Positions 1 to 8,374 of a stretch of 64,000 nt of DNA are shown here, in pieces. The translations under genes were made by a program, and so were the position numbers. Positions within the stretch are counted from its first letter, which is position 1, and each line of letters begins with the position of its first letter. The notes under the pieces were generated by a model. That model searched no databases and was not told the origin of the DNA. It saw nothing but the letters and a program-made list of their open reading frames with translations. The stretch lies in contig JAUHXH010000001.1 of the NCBI GenBank assembly GCA_030427085.1, positions 310,001 through 374,000 of the forward strand, given 5' to 3'. The stretch comes from Gammaproteobacteria bacterium (GTDB lineage Bacteria; Pseudomonadota; Gammaproteobacteria; Pseudomonadales; Halieaceae).

Positions 1-609
1 CTGGCCCAGCGTCAGGTGGTACTGCTCAAGATCCTGCTCCGAGACTTCGATGGATATTTCGTAGTCCCGGGTGCCCATGATGTCGACCGCATTCACTTCC
101 GGTAGCGTCATTAACTCACGCCGCACACCTTGCGCCAGCGTCTTCATGCTGCGCTCGTCCATCTCACCCATGATCTGAATCCACAGGGCTTCGATGCGTA
201 ATTCAACCCGGCTGATGATCGGCTCTTCAGCTTCTTCGGGGAAATGCTGAATGGCGTTGACGCGGTTTTTTACGTCGTCCAGCAGCAGGTTGAAGTCGTA
301 TCCATCGGTGGGGCGAATGAAGATGCGAGCCTGTGACTCAAGGGCGTCGGATGAAATGCGTTTGATACCGTCGAGATCGTTGATGGCTTCCTCGATCTTC
401 AGCACGATGCCCTGTTCAACTTCTTCCGGCGCGGCGCCGGGGTAGGGCATGCTGATAACGATGGCATCGATGTCAAAGGCCGGGAAAATTTCCTTCTTGA
501 TGGTCAATGCGCTGCCGATACCCACAGCGAGGATGACAAACATCAGCAGGTTGGCGGCCACAGGATTGTGGGCAAACCAGGCGATGATGCCCTTGTGCTG
601 TGGGTTCAT
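1..609 (-). CDS. RND efflux pump inner-membrane transporter, N-terminal part (runs off window)
   Basis: This is the first 203 residues of an AcrB/HAE1-like RND transporter, which exports substrates from the periplasm or inner membrane using the proton gradient. The protein starts MNPQHKGIIAWFAHNPVAAN, followed by the first membrane helix and the start of the periplasmic porter domain (PYPGAAPEEVEQ, a typical RND signature). It begins 8 bases after the stop of the membrane-fusion gene at 618-1856, so the two form one operon with the adaptor first. The C-terminal majority lies outside the window, so substrate class and the proton-relay residues cannot be read. Confidence 0.9.
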   Translation of the reverse strand, partial: MNPQHKGIIAWFAHNPVAANLLMFVILAVGIGSALTIKKEIFPAFDIDAIVISMPYPGAAPEEVEQGIVLKIEEAINDLDGIKRISSDALESQARIFIRPTDGYDFNLLLDDVKNRVNAIQHFPEEAEEPIISRVELRIEALWIQIMGEMDERSMKTLAQGVRRELMTLPEVNAVDIMGTRDYEISIEVSEQDLEQYHLTLGQ

Positions 610-617
610 GTCTGGAG

Positions 618-1856
618 TCACAGCGAGTTGGCCTGGTCGTCGGCGGCGCTGAGTTGCTCATCGCTGCCGGATTCGGTCGCTACCTCGGAAACCATGTTGA
701 CCAGCGCACCGGCATAGGAGTTGTCCAGAATGGTCAGGCACACCAGTTCGCCTTCTTCCAGGCCGGAAGCGACGTAGATTTCGTCACCCTCGGTCCGCAA
801 CACGCTGACTTGCCGGCGACGCAGTTGTTGATTGGCATCCACTACCCAGACCTGATTACCTGAATGCATCGCACTGCGCGGCAGGATGACGAGGTCATCG
901 ATGCGGCGCCCGGGAATCAGGGCTTGCACAAAACTGCCCACGCGCAGCGGTTCCTGGTGCGGATTTTCAAGAGCGTAGGGGTCATTGACCCTCACCACCG
1001 CATACAGCACGCGAGAGCGTTCATCAAAAACGCCTTCGGTACGGGTCAGAGCCCCGGTCCATAAGGTGGTCTCGCCGGCCAGCTCAGAAAACAGGTCGAT
1101 CTGGGGGGCGTCACTCAAGTCACTGAAGCCCTCTGTCGGGGGCAATTCCATATAGGCCAGACGCCCCTGGCCAATGGGCAGCCGCACTTCGGCATAATCT
1201 ACAGCAAAGATGTCAGCCACCGGTGTACCCGGGCTGACATACTGCCCCAGCTCACTCTGTTTGTTGCGGATCAGCGCGTTGTAGGGCGCACGAATGACGG
1301 TGCGGTCCAGATCGTCCTGGGCCTTGCGCAGTTCGGCGCGTGCCGAAGCCAGTTGTGCTTCGGCCTGTTCCAGTTGCGGCTTGCGCAGGTACAGGGCGGT
1401 GGCCTCGTCGCTGCGCTGGGAAGACTTGGGCAGGTTTTGCCACTCGCGCAGGGCCACCTCGGCACGGCCGCGCTCCTGTACCAGCGTTGAGTGTGCCGCG
1501 GCGACATTGGCCTGGGCCTGCATCAGGCGCGCCTGGTAGTCCCGGTCATCAATGCGTAGCAGCACGTCGCCTTCGGCCAGGAAACCGCCGGCGTTGTAGT
1601 TCTGGGCCACTTCGATGATGCGCCCCTGAATTTCCGCGACCAGCGTGGTTTGCCGATGGGGCGTTACGGTGCCCTGGGCCGCGATGGGAATTCGCACCGA
1701 GGTTTTCACTACGCGGGCAACATCCACCGTTACCGCGGGAATTTCCGGGGCTTCGGTTTCGACCTCACCGCGACTCATTACCATCAGGGTGGATAGCCCC
1801 AGGGCACCCAATAGAAGTGCCACGGGAGTCAGAATCTTTTTGGCTGCTACTGCCAC
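618..1856 (-). CDS. RND periplasmic adaptor (membrane fusion protein)
   Basis: This 412-residue HlyD/AcrA-family adaptor should bridge the inner-membrane pump encoded just downstream (1-609) to an outer-membrane channel. An N-terminal hydrophobic segment (about residues 10-28) anchors or exports it. The lipoyl-like half-motif near residues 70-105 (GRIIEVAQNYNAGGFLAEGD) is followed by an alpha-helical hairpin rich in Ala, Gln and Glu (about 110-175), then the second lipoyl half and beta-barrel regions. No lipobox Cys is visible, so it is probably anchored by an uncleaved helix. No outer-membrane channel gene is present in the window. Substrate unknown. Confidence 0.9.
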   Translation of the reverse strand: MAVAAKKILTPVALLLGALGLSTLMVMSRGEVETEAPEIPAVTVDVARVVKTSVRIPIAAQGTVTPHRQTTLVAEIQGRIIEVAQNYNAGGFLAEGDVLLRIDDRDYQARLMQAQANVAAAHSTLVQERGRAEVALREWQNLPKSSQRSDEATALYLRKPQLEQAEAQLASARAELRKAQDDLDRTVIRAPYNALIRNKQSELGQYVSPGTPVADIFAVDYAEVRLPIGQGRLAYMELPPTEGFSDLSDAPQIDLFSELAGETTLWTGALTRTEGVFDERSRVLYAVVRVNDPYALENPHQEPLRVGSFVQALIPGRRIDDLVILPRSAMHSGNQVWVVDANQQLRRRQVSVLRTEGDEIYVASGLEEGELVCLTILDNSYAGALVNMVSEVATESGSDEQLSAADDQANSL

Positions 1857-1970
1857 AGGGGAACCGCCGTCTGTGTTGAGAATTCAGGGTGCTGTAGGGA
1901 CCCCGCGAGAAGGCGTCTTTATACCACAAGCCCGCCGGGGTCGCGCGTCTGCAAGATTACAACTTGGACA

Positions 1971-1998
1971 TGAAAACGGCGGGTCGGTACCCGCCGTT
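1971..1998 (-). terminator. Rho-independent terminator after mscS
   Basis: A perfect 10-bp stem (AACGGCGGGT / ACCCGCCGTT, 1975-1984 with 1989-1998) closes a CGGT loop. Read on the minus strand it is followed by TTTTCA. It lies about 20 bases past the mscS stop codon, so it should end transcripts from that gene before the efflux operon at 618-1856. Confidence 0.7.
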
Positions 1999-2018
1999 GA
2001 GGGGTTGTGGTGGTGCCC

Positions 2019-2837
2019 TTACTCGGGCTTGTCGAAGTGCACGTCCATCTGCGGGTAGGGGATGGACAGCCCGGCCTCATCGAAGCGTAGCTTGACCGAC
2101 TCGGTGGTATCCCACAGCACGGCCCAGTAGTCGGCGGCCTTGACCCAGGGGCGGACCAGGAAGTTGACACTGGAATCCCCCAGTTCGCCCAGCGCGACCA
2201 CCGGGGCGGGTTCCGGTAGCACACGCTCGTCTTTGGCGAGGATGTCCTCGAGGATCTCCTTGGCCTTGCGAATGTCGTCGTCATAGGAAATGCCGAACAC
2301 CATATCCACGCGGCGGGTGGGGCGCGCGGAGTAGTTGGTGATGTTGTTACCCAGTACCGAGCCGTTGGGTACGATCACTTCCTTGTTGTCCGGTGTGGTC
2401 AGTACCGTGGTGAAAATAGTGATGCTCTCTACGACACCGCTGGTGCCGGCCACTTCCACGAAGTGGCCTTTGGTGAACGGGCGGAACACCAGGATCATGA
2501 CGCCGGCGGCGAAGTTCTGCAGAGAACCCTGCAGCGACAGGCCGATGGCCAGGCCGGCGGCACCGAGTAGGGCAACCAGCGAGGTGGTATCAACGCCCAA
2601 TTGGCTGAGAGCGGCGATGACTACAAACAGCAGCAGCACCCAGCGCAAGATGGAGCACAGGAAGCGCACCAGCATCTCGTCCATCTCGCGCGCCTTGAGC
2701 ACGCGCTCCACCAGGCGCACGATGGCATTGGCCACCATGCGACCAACGATGAAGATAACAAGCGCCAGGACAATTTTGATGCCCCAGGGCACAGCGTAGG
2801 TCGTTATGAGTTCGGCGAGATCGAGGTTCTCAGGCAT
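2019..2837 (-). CDS. mscS: Small-conductance mechanosensitive channel
   Basis: This 272-residue MscS-family channel should open under membrane tension to release solutes on hypo-osmotic shock. Three N-terminal membrane helices occupy about residues 15-110. The third is the Gly/Ala-rich pore helix (LLGAAGLAIGLSLQGSLQNF) typical of MscS TM3. It is followed by the beta domain (GHFVEVAGTSGVVESI) and the alpha/beta vestibule domain. Its length matches E. coli MscS (286). It is a single-gene unit between two RND efflux loci on the same strand, with its own terminator downstream. Confidence 0.93.
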   Translation of the reverse strand: MPENLDLAELITTYAVPWGIKIVLALVIFIVGRMVANAIVRLVERVLKAREMDEMLVRFLCSILRWVLLLFVVIAALSQLGVDTTSLVALLGAAGLAIGLSLQGSLQNFAAGVMILVFRPFTKGHFVEVAGTSGVVESITIFTTVLTTPDNKEVIVPNGSVLGNNITNYSARPTRRVDMVFGISYDDDIRKAKEILEDILAKDERVLPEPAPVVALGELGDSSVNFLVRPWVKAADYWAVLWDTTESVKLRFDEAGLSIPYPQMDVHFDKPE

Positions 2838-2948
2838 GGCGACTTCCTTGAAATGGACGGGGATGTGCCTTCTATCATAGTCGATATGTGCGAAAACACA
2901 GCCCCTGTCGCCAATTATCCGGTCACAAACTACATGCCATGTGGATGG

Positions 2949-4223
2949 TTAACCCTCGCTGCGGCCAGGCAGGACGGCTACCCGCAGGCCATCCGACGCC
3001 ACGGGCAGATCGGAGGCCAGCAGGGCTTTGCCCTGGGGCAGGTCAGCGGCCGGCAGGAGGATTTCTACCGAGCCGTCGATGGCGAGGCGCTGCCCGGCGG
3101 GAGTGACTTCTATCGCTTGCAGGCGCTCGCCATTAACGGCGTAGATGCGGGCGTTGTCGTAAACGCTCTGTACCGGCACCGCCACCAGATCGTCGCGCGC
3201 GGGCAGGTCGATACGCAGGGCGACGGCACGGCCCAGCTCCGGACTGTCGCTACCGGCGGGAATTTCAAACAGGGCATCCAGTCCCGAGCGCCCGCGAGCG
3301 ACGGCGGCGGCCAGTTGGCGCAGGGGCCAGGTTGCTTCACTGTGGTCCAGCCGCGCGTTCACTGCGCGGCCTGCAGCAACCGCGGCCTTGAACTGGGCCA
3401 CGGAATCGGCGGGGATCGCCACCCGCACCTGCAGTGCGCCGGTATCAAACATCTCCACCAATACGCGGCCGCGTTCCACCCGGTCGCCCGGTGCAACGGC
3501 GAGGTCGGCAATGCGCCCGTTGAAGGGGGCAGTGATACGGGTGCGGGTGACTGCCAGCTGTCGGGTGTCCCGTTCGGCCCGCGCGCGATCCACGGCCGCT
3601 GCTACACGTTGCTGCTGTTGTGGTTGTTGGTCAACGCGCGCCTGTTGTCGCGCCAGTTCGATGCCCTGGCGGGCCACGTCTCGCAGCGTATCCTCCAGCT
3701 GCTCGGTCGCCACCAGGTTTTTCCCGGCCAGCTTGCGCAGGCGAGTAGCGCGGGCCTCGGTGAGTTCGTACAGCTCTTGCATATGTGCGAGCACGGCGCG
3801 ATCGCTCTCCAGTTCCCGGGCCAGCGAATCCAGGTCGGCCTGGGCTTCCATCAACGCGGCCTCCGCCTGTGCCAGTAGGAGTTGTTGGTCTGCGTCATCC
3901 AGGCTGATCAGCAATTGCCCCGCTTGCACCTGTTCCCCTTCAGCAACGTGCAAAGTGGCGACGTGGGCTTCCACGGCTGCGCTTAGGTGAGCGTGGTGGG
4001 GCGATTCCACTCGGCCGTACAGCGCCAGCTGCGGCGACAGGGTTTGTACCTGCGGCATCATCGTACTGACCGGCCAGGCTTTTTCCTCCACTGCCGTGGG
4101 GTCGTGCCGCGGGGCGGTTGCCATCAGGGTACCGGTGGACAGGGCAGCGGCGGTTACCACGCCGAGCAACAGGCGGTTTTTGGTGCTGATTCGACGAGTC
4201 AGCCCGGACAATGGATTTTTCAT
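2949..4223 (-). CDS. RND periplasmic adaptor (second system)
   Basis: This 424-residue HlyD/AcrA-family adaptor has an N-terminal hydrophobic segment (about residues 18-38), a lipoyl half-motif near 85-105 (HVATLHVAEGEQVQAGQL), a long Gln/Ala/Glu-rich helical hairpin (about 110-215), and a second lipoyl/barrel portion (RITAPFNGRIADLAVAPGD). Its ATG overlaps the stop of the upstream RND pump gene in an ATGA arrangement (4220-4223), so the two are translationally coupled. Here the pump precedes the adaptor, the reverse of the locus at 1-1856. The C-terminus is basic. Substrate unknown. Confidence 0.9.
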   Translation of the reverse strand: MKNPLSGLTRRISTKNRLLLGVVTAAALSTGTLMATAPRHDPTAVEEKAWPVSTMMPQVQTLSPQLALYGRVESPHHAHLSAAVEAHVATLHVAEGEQVQAGQLLISLDDADQQLLLAQAEAALMEAQADLDSLARELESDRAVLAHMQELYELTEARATRLRKLAGKNLVATEQLEDTLRDVARQGIELARQQARVDQQPQQQQRVAAAVDRARAERDTRQLAVTRTRITAPFNGRIADLAVAPGDRVERGRVLVEMFDTGALQVRVAIPADSVAQFKAAVAAGRAVNARLDHSEATWPLRQLAAAVARGRSGLDALFEIPAGSDSPELGRAVALRIDLPARDDLVAVPVQSVYDNARIYAVNGERLQAIEVTPAGQRLAIDGSVEILLPAADLPQGKALLASDLPVASDGLRVAVLPGRSEG

Positions 4224-7200
4224 GAGGCAGCTCCTGCAGCGGCTGGTGCCGGTACGTGGGCTGCAGCTTTACCGCGGCGCCCCCGTTCCAGCAAGGACAG
4301 AATGGTGGGAATGACAAACAGAATCAGGGTGGTGCCATAGAGCAGGCCGAAGCAGATCACCACCGCCAGCGGTGACATGGCATCGCCCATGGGAGAACTC
4401 TCCAGCATTAGCGGTGCCAGCCCGAGTGTGGTGGTCAGCGAGGTCAGGATCACCGGGCGCAAGCGGCGGCGACAGGCCTCAACCAGTGCCACGTCAGCCG
4501 CCATGCCGTCGCGACGGAACTGGCGGAAGGTAGAAATCAGGATGATCGAGTCATTCACGATCACGCCCGTCAGGGTGAACAGGCCCATGATCGCCATGGC
4601 GCCGAGGTTCAGATCGAGAATCTGCAGGCCTGCCAGCGCACCGGTCAGGCCCAACGGAATTGCGGCCATGACTGCCAACGGCCAGGTCCAGGACGCAAAG
4701 ATCCACGCCAGGATCAGGTAGATCAGAGCCAGGCCGATCAGCGCACCCAGCATCAGGTCGCGCAACACGCGGGCTTCTTCGGCGGAACCCGCGCCCAGGC
4801 CGTAGCTGACGTCGAAGCGGGCGCTGATATCGGGAATCACCTTTTCCTCCAGATCGCGGATCACCGCCATCGGTGTGTTGGTGCCAAGGTCTACATCGGC
4901 AAACACGTTGATGGTTTTACGGGTGTCCCGATGGTTCACACTTTTCAGGCCTCGCCGCGCGTTGAGGTCGGCCACCGCCGATAACGGCAGCACCTCGCCA
5001 CCCGGGGTGGTGATCGGAAGGCGACGAATACTGGCGAGGCTGTTGCGCTCGGCTTCGGGCAGTTGCACTCGCACTTCCAGTTCACGGTCTGCCTCGGTGA
5101 ATAGTTGCACCCGCTGCCCCTCAAACGCGGCCCGGATTTGTCGGCCGACCTCGGCGGTGGTCAAGCCCAGAGCCCGACCTTCGGTGCGCAGTGAAAAGAT
5201 CCATTGCTCGGCGCCGTAGGGGAGGTCGTCAATCACGTTGGTTACGCCGGGGTAGGTGGCCAGGCTGGCCTTGAGCTCCTCCGCTGCGGCCTTCAGCGCG
5301 GTCACGTCTTCACCGCTGAAATACAGCTGGATGGGCGGCCAGCTATCTTCACCCGCGCCCATTTGCAGGTATTCCACCCAGGGGCTGGCGGGCAGGTGTT
5401 CGCGCCATGCTTCAGAGAAGGCTTCCAGCGTGACCTGACGTTTGTCCGCGGAAACCAGTTCAATCCACACCGCGGCATACTGGCGGCCACTGCGCGACTG
5501 GCGGTCGAGGTTGGCCCAGTTGCGGTGGGTGACCTGCGTGACCACCACATTGCCGCCGAACTGTTCATTGGTAAGCTCGGCGGCCTCGGTCAGTTGCAGC
5601 AGGTAAGCGGCTTTTTCGTGCTCAGGCGTTGCCGGCGCAAACTGGATGTGGGCTTCGGCAAATTCGAAGTCGACGTTAAAGTTCAGGTCTGTCTTGACCC
5701 GGCCGGTCATCATCAAACTCAGGGCGATGACGAAAGCGCCGACGGCAATCGCCAGCACGCTGCGGCGGTTGTCCAGCGCGCGATTCAATAGCGGCAGGAA
5801 GTGGTGATCGCGGAAGCGGCCAAAGGCCTGGTCGAAGCGCAAGCGCATGCCCGTGGGTTGATGGTGTTGCAGGCGGCCGAAACTGTGCCGCAGGTGCCCC
5901 GGCATGATCAGGAAGCACTCCACCAGGGAGGCGATGATCACGGCGATCATCAACATGGGGATTTCCCTTACGTAGGGGCTGTCCAGCACGATCAGGGGAA
6001 GGAAGGCGGCGAGCGTGGTGAGGCTCGACGCCATTACCGGCGGAAACATGGCCTGGGCACCGTGACTGGCTGCCGCTGCGGGTGACAGCCCCTCCTCAAA
6101 ACGGGCCAGGGCGTGTTCTCCGACGACAATGGCGTCGTCCACCACGATACCCAAAGCCATGACCATGCCGATCATGCTCATCAGGTTGATGGAGCCGCCC
6201 ATCAACTGAAAGACCGCCAGCGCACCCAGAAAACTCACCGGGATACCCAGAGTCACCCAGCCGGCGACGCGGCCGTTCAGGAACAGGTAGAGCGTGGCGA
6301 TCACCAGCAGCAATCCGCCCACGCCGTTCCACAGCACCAGTGCGATGGTATCGCGGGCGAAGCGCCAGGCTTCCAGCCAGAGTGTGGCTTCAAAGCCGCG
6401 TTGCTCCAGATCGGCGGCCGTGTCGGTCTGCCACTGCTGCATGATCTCGGCTTGCTCCAGCGCGTCCGATCCGGTCGCCCGCCGGAGCAGCAACATCACC
6501 GCGGGTTCGCCGCCGTGGTAGAGCTGGCGCTGCTCGGTTTCAACGCGCCGTTCGATGGTGGCGATATCGCCAAGGCGGACCAGTTCGTCGCCCTCGCGCA
6601 GGGTCAGGGGTAAATCCCGGAAGGCGGCTTCACTGCGGCGTTGATCGAGGCTGCGCAGTTTGCGTTCCAGATGGCCACCACCGGCCTGGCCGGCGGGTGC
6701 GTCGGCACTGTTGTCGAGAATGCGCTGGGCGATCAGGTGCAGTGGCACGCCCAGCTCGAACAGGGTCTGGCTGTCCACCTGGATGGCGATTTCCTCGTTC
6801 GGCACTCCGCGAAACTCCACATGGTCGATGCCACGCGCGATGAGTTCTCGCTGGGCATCCAGCGCCACAGGTAGCAGGGCCTGTAGGGATTCTCCGCCGG
6901 ACAGCAGTACGGCGCCCACCAGATCCCTGCGCTCGTTGCGGCTCACAACCGGGGCTTCGAGTTCGGTGGGCAGGTCGCGGGTCTGGGCCACGCGCTGCTC
7001 GATCCGGTCCATGGCGTCACCCATATCGGTGCCGCGTCGGAAGTCCAGTTCGATGCTAGCGTAGCTGTCAGCGGTGCGGGAGGTGAGTTCGGTCAGGTCC
7101 GCCAGTCCGCGCATCTGCAGTTCTACCGGCTCGGTGACCAGGCGTTCCATGTCCTCCGCCGGTGCGCCGGGCCAGATCAACTCGATGCGCGCACTGTGCG

Positions 7201-7366
7201 ACTCCACCGTGGGGTTCAATTGCACGATCAACTGGCTGAGCCCCCAGATGCCCGCGAGCATCATCATGATCATCAGCAGGTTGGAGGCCAGCGGGTGCTC
7301 GGTGAAGGTGCGAATCAGGTAGTGCGTCTGGGCGGCGCTCTCGCCCGGGCTTGCTGGAGAGTTCAT
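4220..7366 (-). CDS. RND efflux transporter, inner-membrane pump
   Basis: This full-length pump (1048 residues, the usual size for AcrB-like proteins) exports substrates with its adaptor at 2949-4223. TM1 is near residues 27-47, with large periplasmic domains between TM1-2 and TM7-8. TM4 carries the paired proton-relay aspartates in MALGIVVDDAIVV. In TM10 the position of the AcrB lysine is Asn (GVIVNDSIIL), a variant common in non-AcrB RND groups. It is the first gene of a two-gene operon and is divergent from the Nudix gene. The class is clear; the substrate is not. Confidence 0.93.
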   Translation of the reverse strand: MNSPASPGESAAQTHYLIRTFTEHPLASNLLMIMMMLAGIWGLSQLIVQLNPTVESHSARIELIWPGAPAEDMERLVTEPVELQMRGLADLTELTSRTADSYASIELDFRRGTDMGDAMDRIEQRVAQTRDLPTELEAPVVSRNERRDLVGAVLLSGGESLQALLPVALDAQRELIARGIDHVEFRGVPNEEIAIQVDSQTLFELGVPLHLIAQRILDNSADAPAGQAGGGHLERKLRSLDQRRSEAAFRDLPLTLREGDELVRLGDIATIERRVETEQRQLYHGGEPAVMLLLRRATGSDALEQAEIMQQWQTDTAADLEQRGFEATLWLEAWRFARDTIALVLWNGVGGLLLVIATLYLFLNGRVAGWVTLGIPVSFLGALAVFQLMGGSINLMSMIGMVMALGIVVDDAIVVGEHALARFEEGLSPAAAASHGAQAMFPPVMASSLTTLAAFLPLIVLDSPYVREIPMLMIAVIIASLVECFLIMPGHLRHSFGRLQHHQPTGMRLRFDQAFGRFRDHHFLPLLNRALDNRRSVLAIAVGAFVIALSLMMTGRVKTDLNFNVDFEFAEAHIQFAPATPEHEKAAYLLQLTEAAELTNEQFGGNVVVTQVTHRNWANLDRQSRSGRQYAAVWIELVSADKRQVTLEAFSEAWREHLPASPWVEYLQMGAGEDSWPPIQLYFSGEDVTALKAAAEELKASLATYPGVTNVIDDLPYGAEQWIFSLRTEGRALGLTTAEVGRQIRAAFEGQRVQLFTEADRELEVRVQLPEAERNSLASIRRLPITTPGGEVLPLSAVADLNARRGLKSVNHRDTRKTINVFADVDLGTNTPMAVIRDLEEKVIPDISARFDVSYGLGAGSAEEARVLRDLMLGALIGLALIYLILAWIFASWTWPLAVMAAIPLGLTGALAGLQILDLNLGAMAIMGLFTLTGVIVNDSIILISTFRQFRRDGMAADVALVEACRRRLRPVILTSLTTTLGLAPLMLESSPMGDAMSPLAVVICFGLLYGTTLILFVIPTILSLLERGRRGKAAAHVPAPAAAGAAS

Positions 7367-7425
7367 GGTCGCGTTGGCCTGTATGGTGATATAGGGAACT
7401 ATAACACCGAGGTGAAATACCGTAG

Positions 7426-7443
7426 CGCTTCTGCGGTGAAGCG
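7426..7443. repeat. Short inverted repeat in divergent RND/Nudix intergenic region
   Basis: The arms CGCTTC and GAAGCG pair perfectly around a 6-base centre. The repeat sits about 60 bases upstream of the RND pump start in a 279-bp divergent spacer, where a regulator of the efflux operon could bind. No regulator gene is adjacent, so this is only a candidate site. Apart from this and a weak promoter-like match at 7502-7531, I see nothing else in the spacer. Confidence 0.3.
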
Positions 7444-7501
7444 ACGGAATCCCGCGACCAGTTGTATCCTAGAAAAACTCTGCGAAAAGTCCGGTAAGCT
7501 G

Positions 7502-7531
7502 TTGTTATTTTGACGATTTGTTCACTATCAT
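7502..7531 (+). promoter_or_regulatory. Possible sigma70 promoter for the Nudix-flavoprotein-cytochrome genes
   Basis: TTGTTA (7502-7507) and TATCAT (7526-7531) are separated by 18 bases and match the sigma70 consensus at 4/6 and 5/6 positions. The leader to the Nudix ATG would be about 105 bases. This is the best match seen by eye in the spacer, without statistical support. Confidence 0.3.
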
Positions 7532-7645
7532 CCATCCTCAGTCGGGTATTTCCCCAATCGAGCACGACGGCGACGGGCCGCTCCCTGAGCCTTATCCGGG
7601 CTGTTATAGTCGCCGACAATCGCCCCCACATGATGTGAACAGAAG

Positions 7646-8374
7646 ATGATTGAGACCAGCGAAACTGATCAGCCAGCCTTTCCTGCAGCGACTATCGTGC
7701 CGGTGCGAAACACGGCCGAAGGAATGGAAGTGTTACTGGTGCAGCGCAATGATGCGGTTCGCCACATGGGCGGGATGTGGGTCTTCCCCGGCGGCCGAGT
7801 AGACGATCGCGATGCGGTGGCGGGCGGTGATGATTTTCAGGCCGCCGTGAATGCGGCGGTGCGTGAGACGTGTGAAGAGACCGGGTTGGTGGTGGACCCC
7901 GGGCACCTCTTGCCACTGTCGCACTGGACCACTCCCGCGGGTGCCAAGCGCCGGTTTGCCACCTGGTTCTTCCTGTTGCCGGTAGACCCGGGCGCTTCGA
8001 TTGTGGTGGATGGCGGCGAGATCGTTGATCACCGGTGGGTTTCACCCACTCAGGCTCTGGCTGAATCGCGCCATCCGGATTTTGCCCTGCGCCTGCTGCC
8101 ACCCACCTTCGTGAGCCTGCTGTGGCTGGAGCGCTTTGAAGATTGCACCGCAGCGTTGGCAGCCCTTGCCGATCGGCAACCTACTATCTATGCACCTCGC
8201 ATGAAGCCCATCGACGACGGAATGTGTTTCCTCTATGAGGGCGATCATGCCTACGAGGGCGGCCCACTGGAAGCGACGGGTCCGCAGCATCGCACTTACC
8301 TGCGCGGTGATGACGTTGAGTATCGCGACTGGCCGGAAGGCGTTCCCACCAGCAAGGCTGGCTGCAATGACTAA
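7646..8374 (+). CDS. Nudix hydrolase, possibly CoA/acyl-CoA diphosphatase-like
   Basis: This 242-residue hydrolase should cleave a nucleoside diphosphate linked to another group. The Nudix box is present (residues about 50-85: FPGGRVDDRD, then RETCEETGLV giving the REUXEEXGU core). The FPGGRVD spelling and the length recall the NUDT7/NUDT19-like group that cleaves CoA or acyl-CoA. That would fit the acyl-CoA dehydrogenases downstream, but it is an inference. It overlaps the flavoprotein start by 8 bases (8367-8374), suggesting a Nudix-flavoprotein-cytochrome operon. Confidence 0.85.
   Translation: MIETSETDQPAFPAATIVPVRNTAEGMEVLLVQRNDAVRHMGGMWVFPGGRVDDRDAVAGGDDFQAAVNAAVRETCEETGLVVDPGHLLPLSHWTTPAGAKRRFATWFFLLPVDPGASIVVDGGEIVDHRWVSPTQALAESRHPDFALRLLPPTFVSLLWLERFEDCTAALAALADRQPTIYAPRMKPIDDGMCFLYEGDHAYEGGPLEATGPQHRTYLRGDDVEYRDWPEGVPTSKAGCND

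Noticed and set aside
2601-3878. 425-codon open frame on the plus strand opposite mscS and the second adaptor
   Set aside because: Spans two real minus-strand genes and their spacer; no recognisable protein features.
4220-7366. Missing TM10 lysine in the RND pump as a sign of inactivity
   Set aside because: Asn at this place (VNDSIIL) is common in functional non-AcrB RND families, so it is not evidence of a defect.
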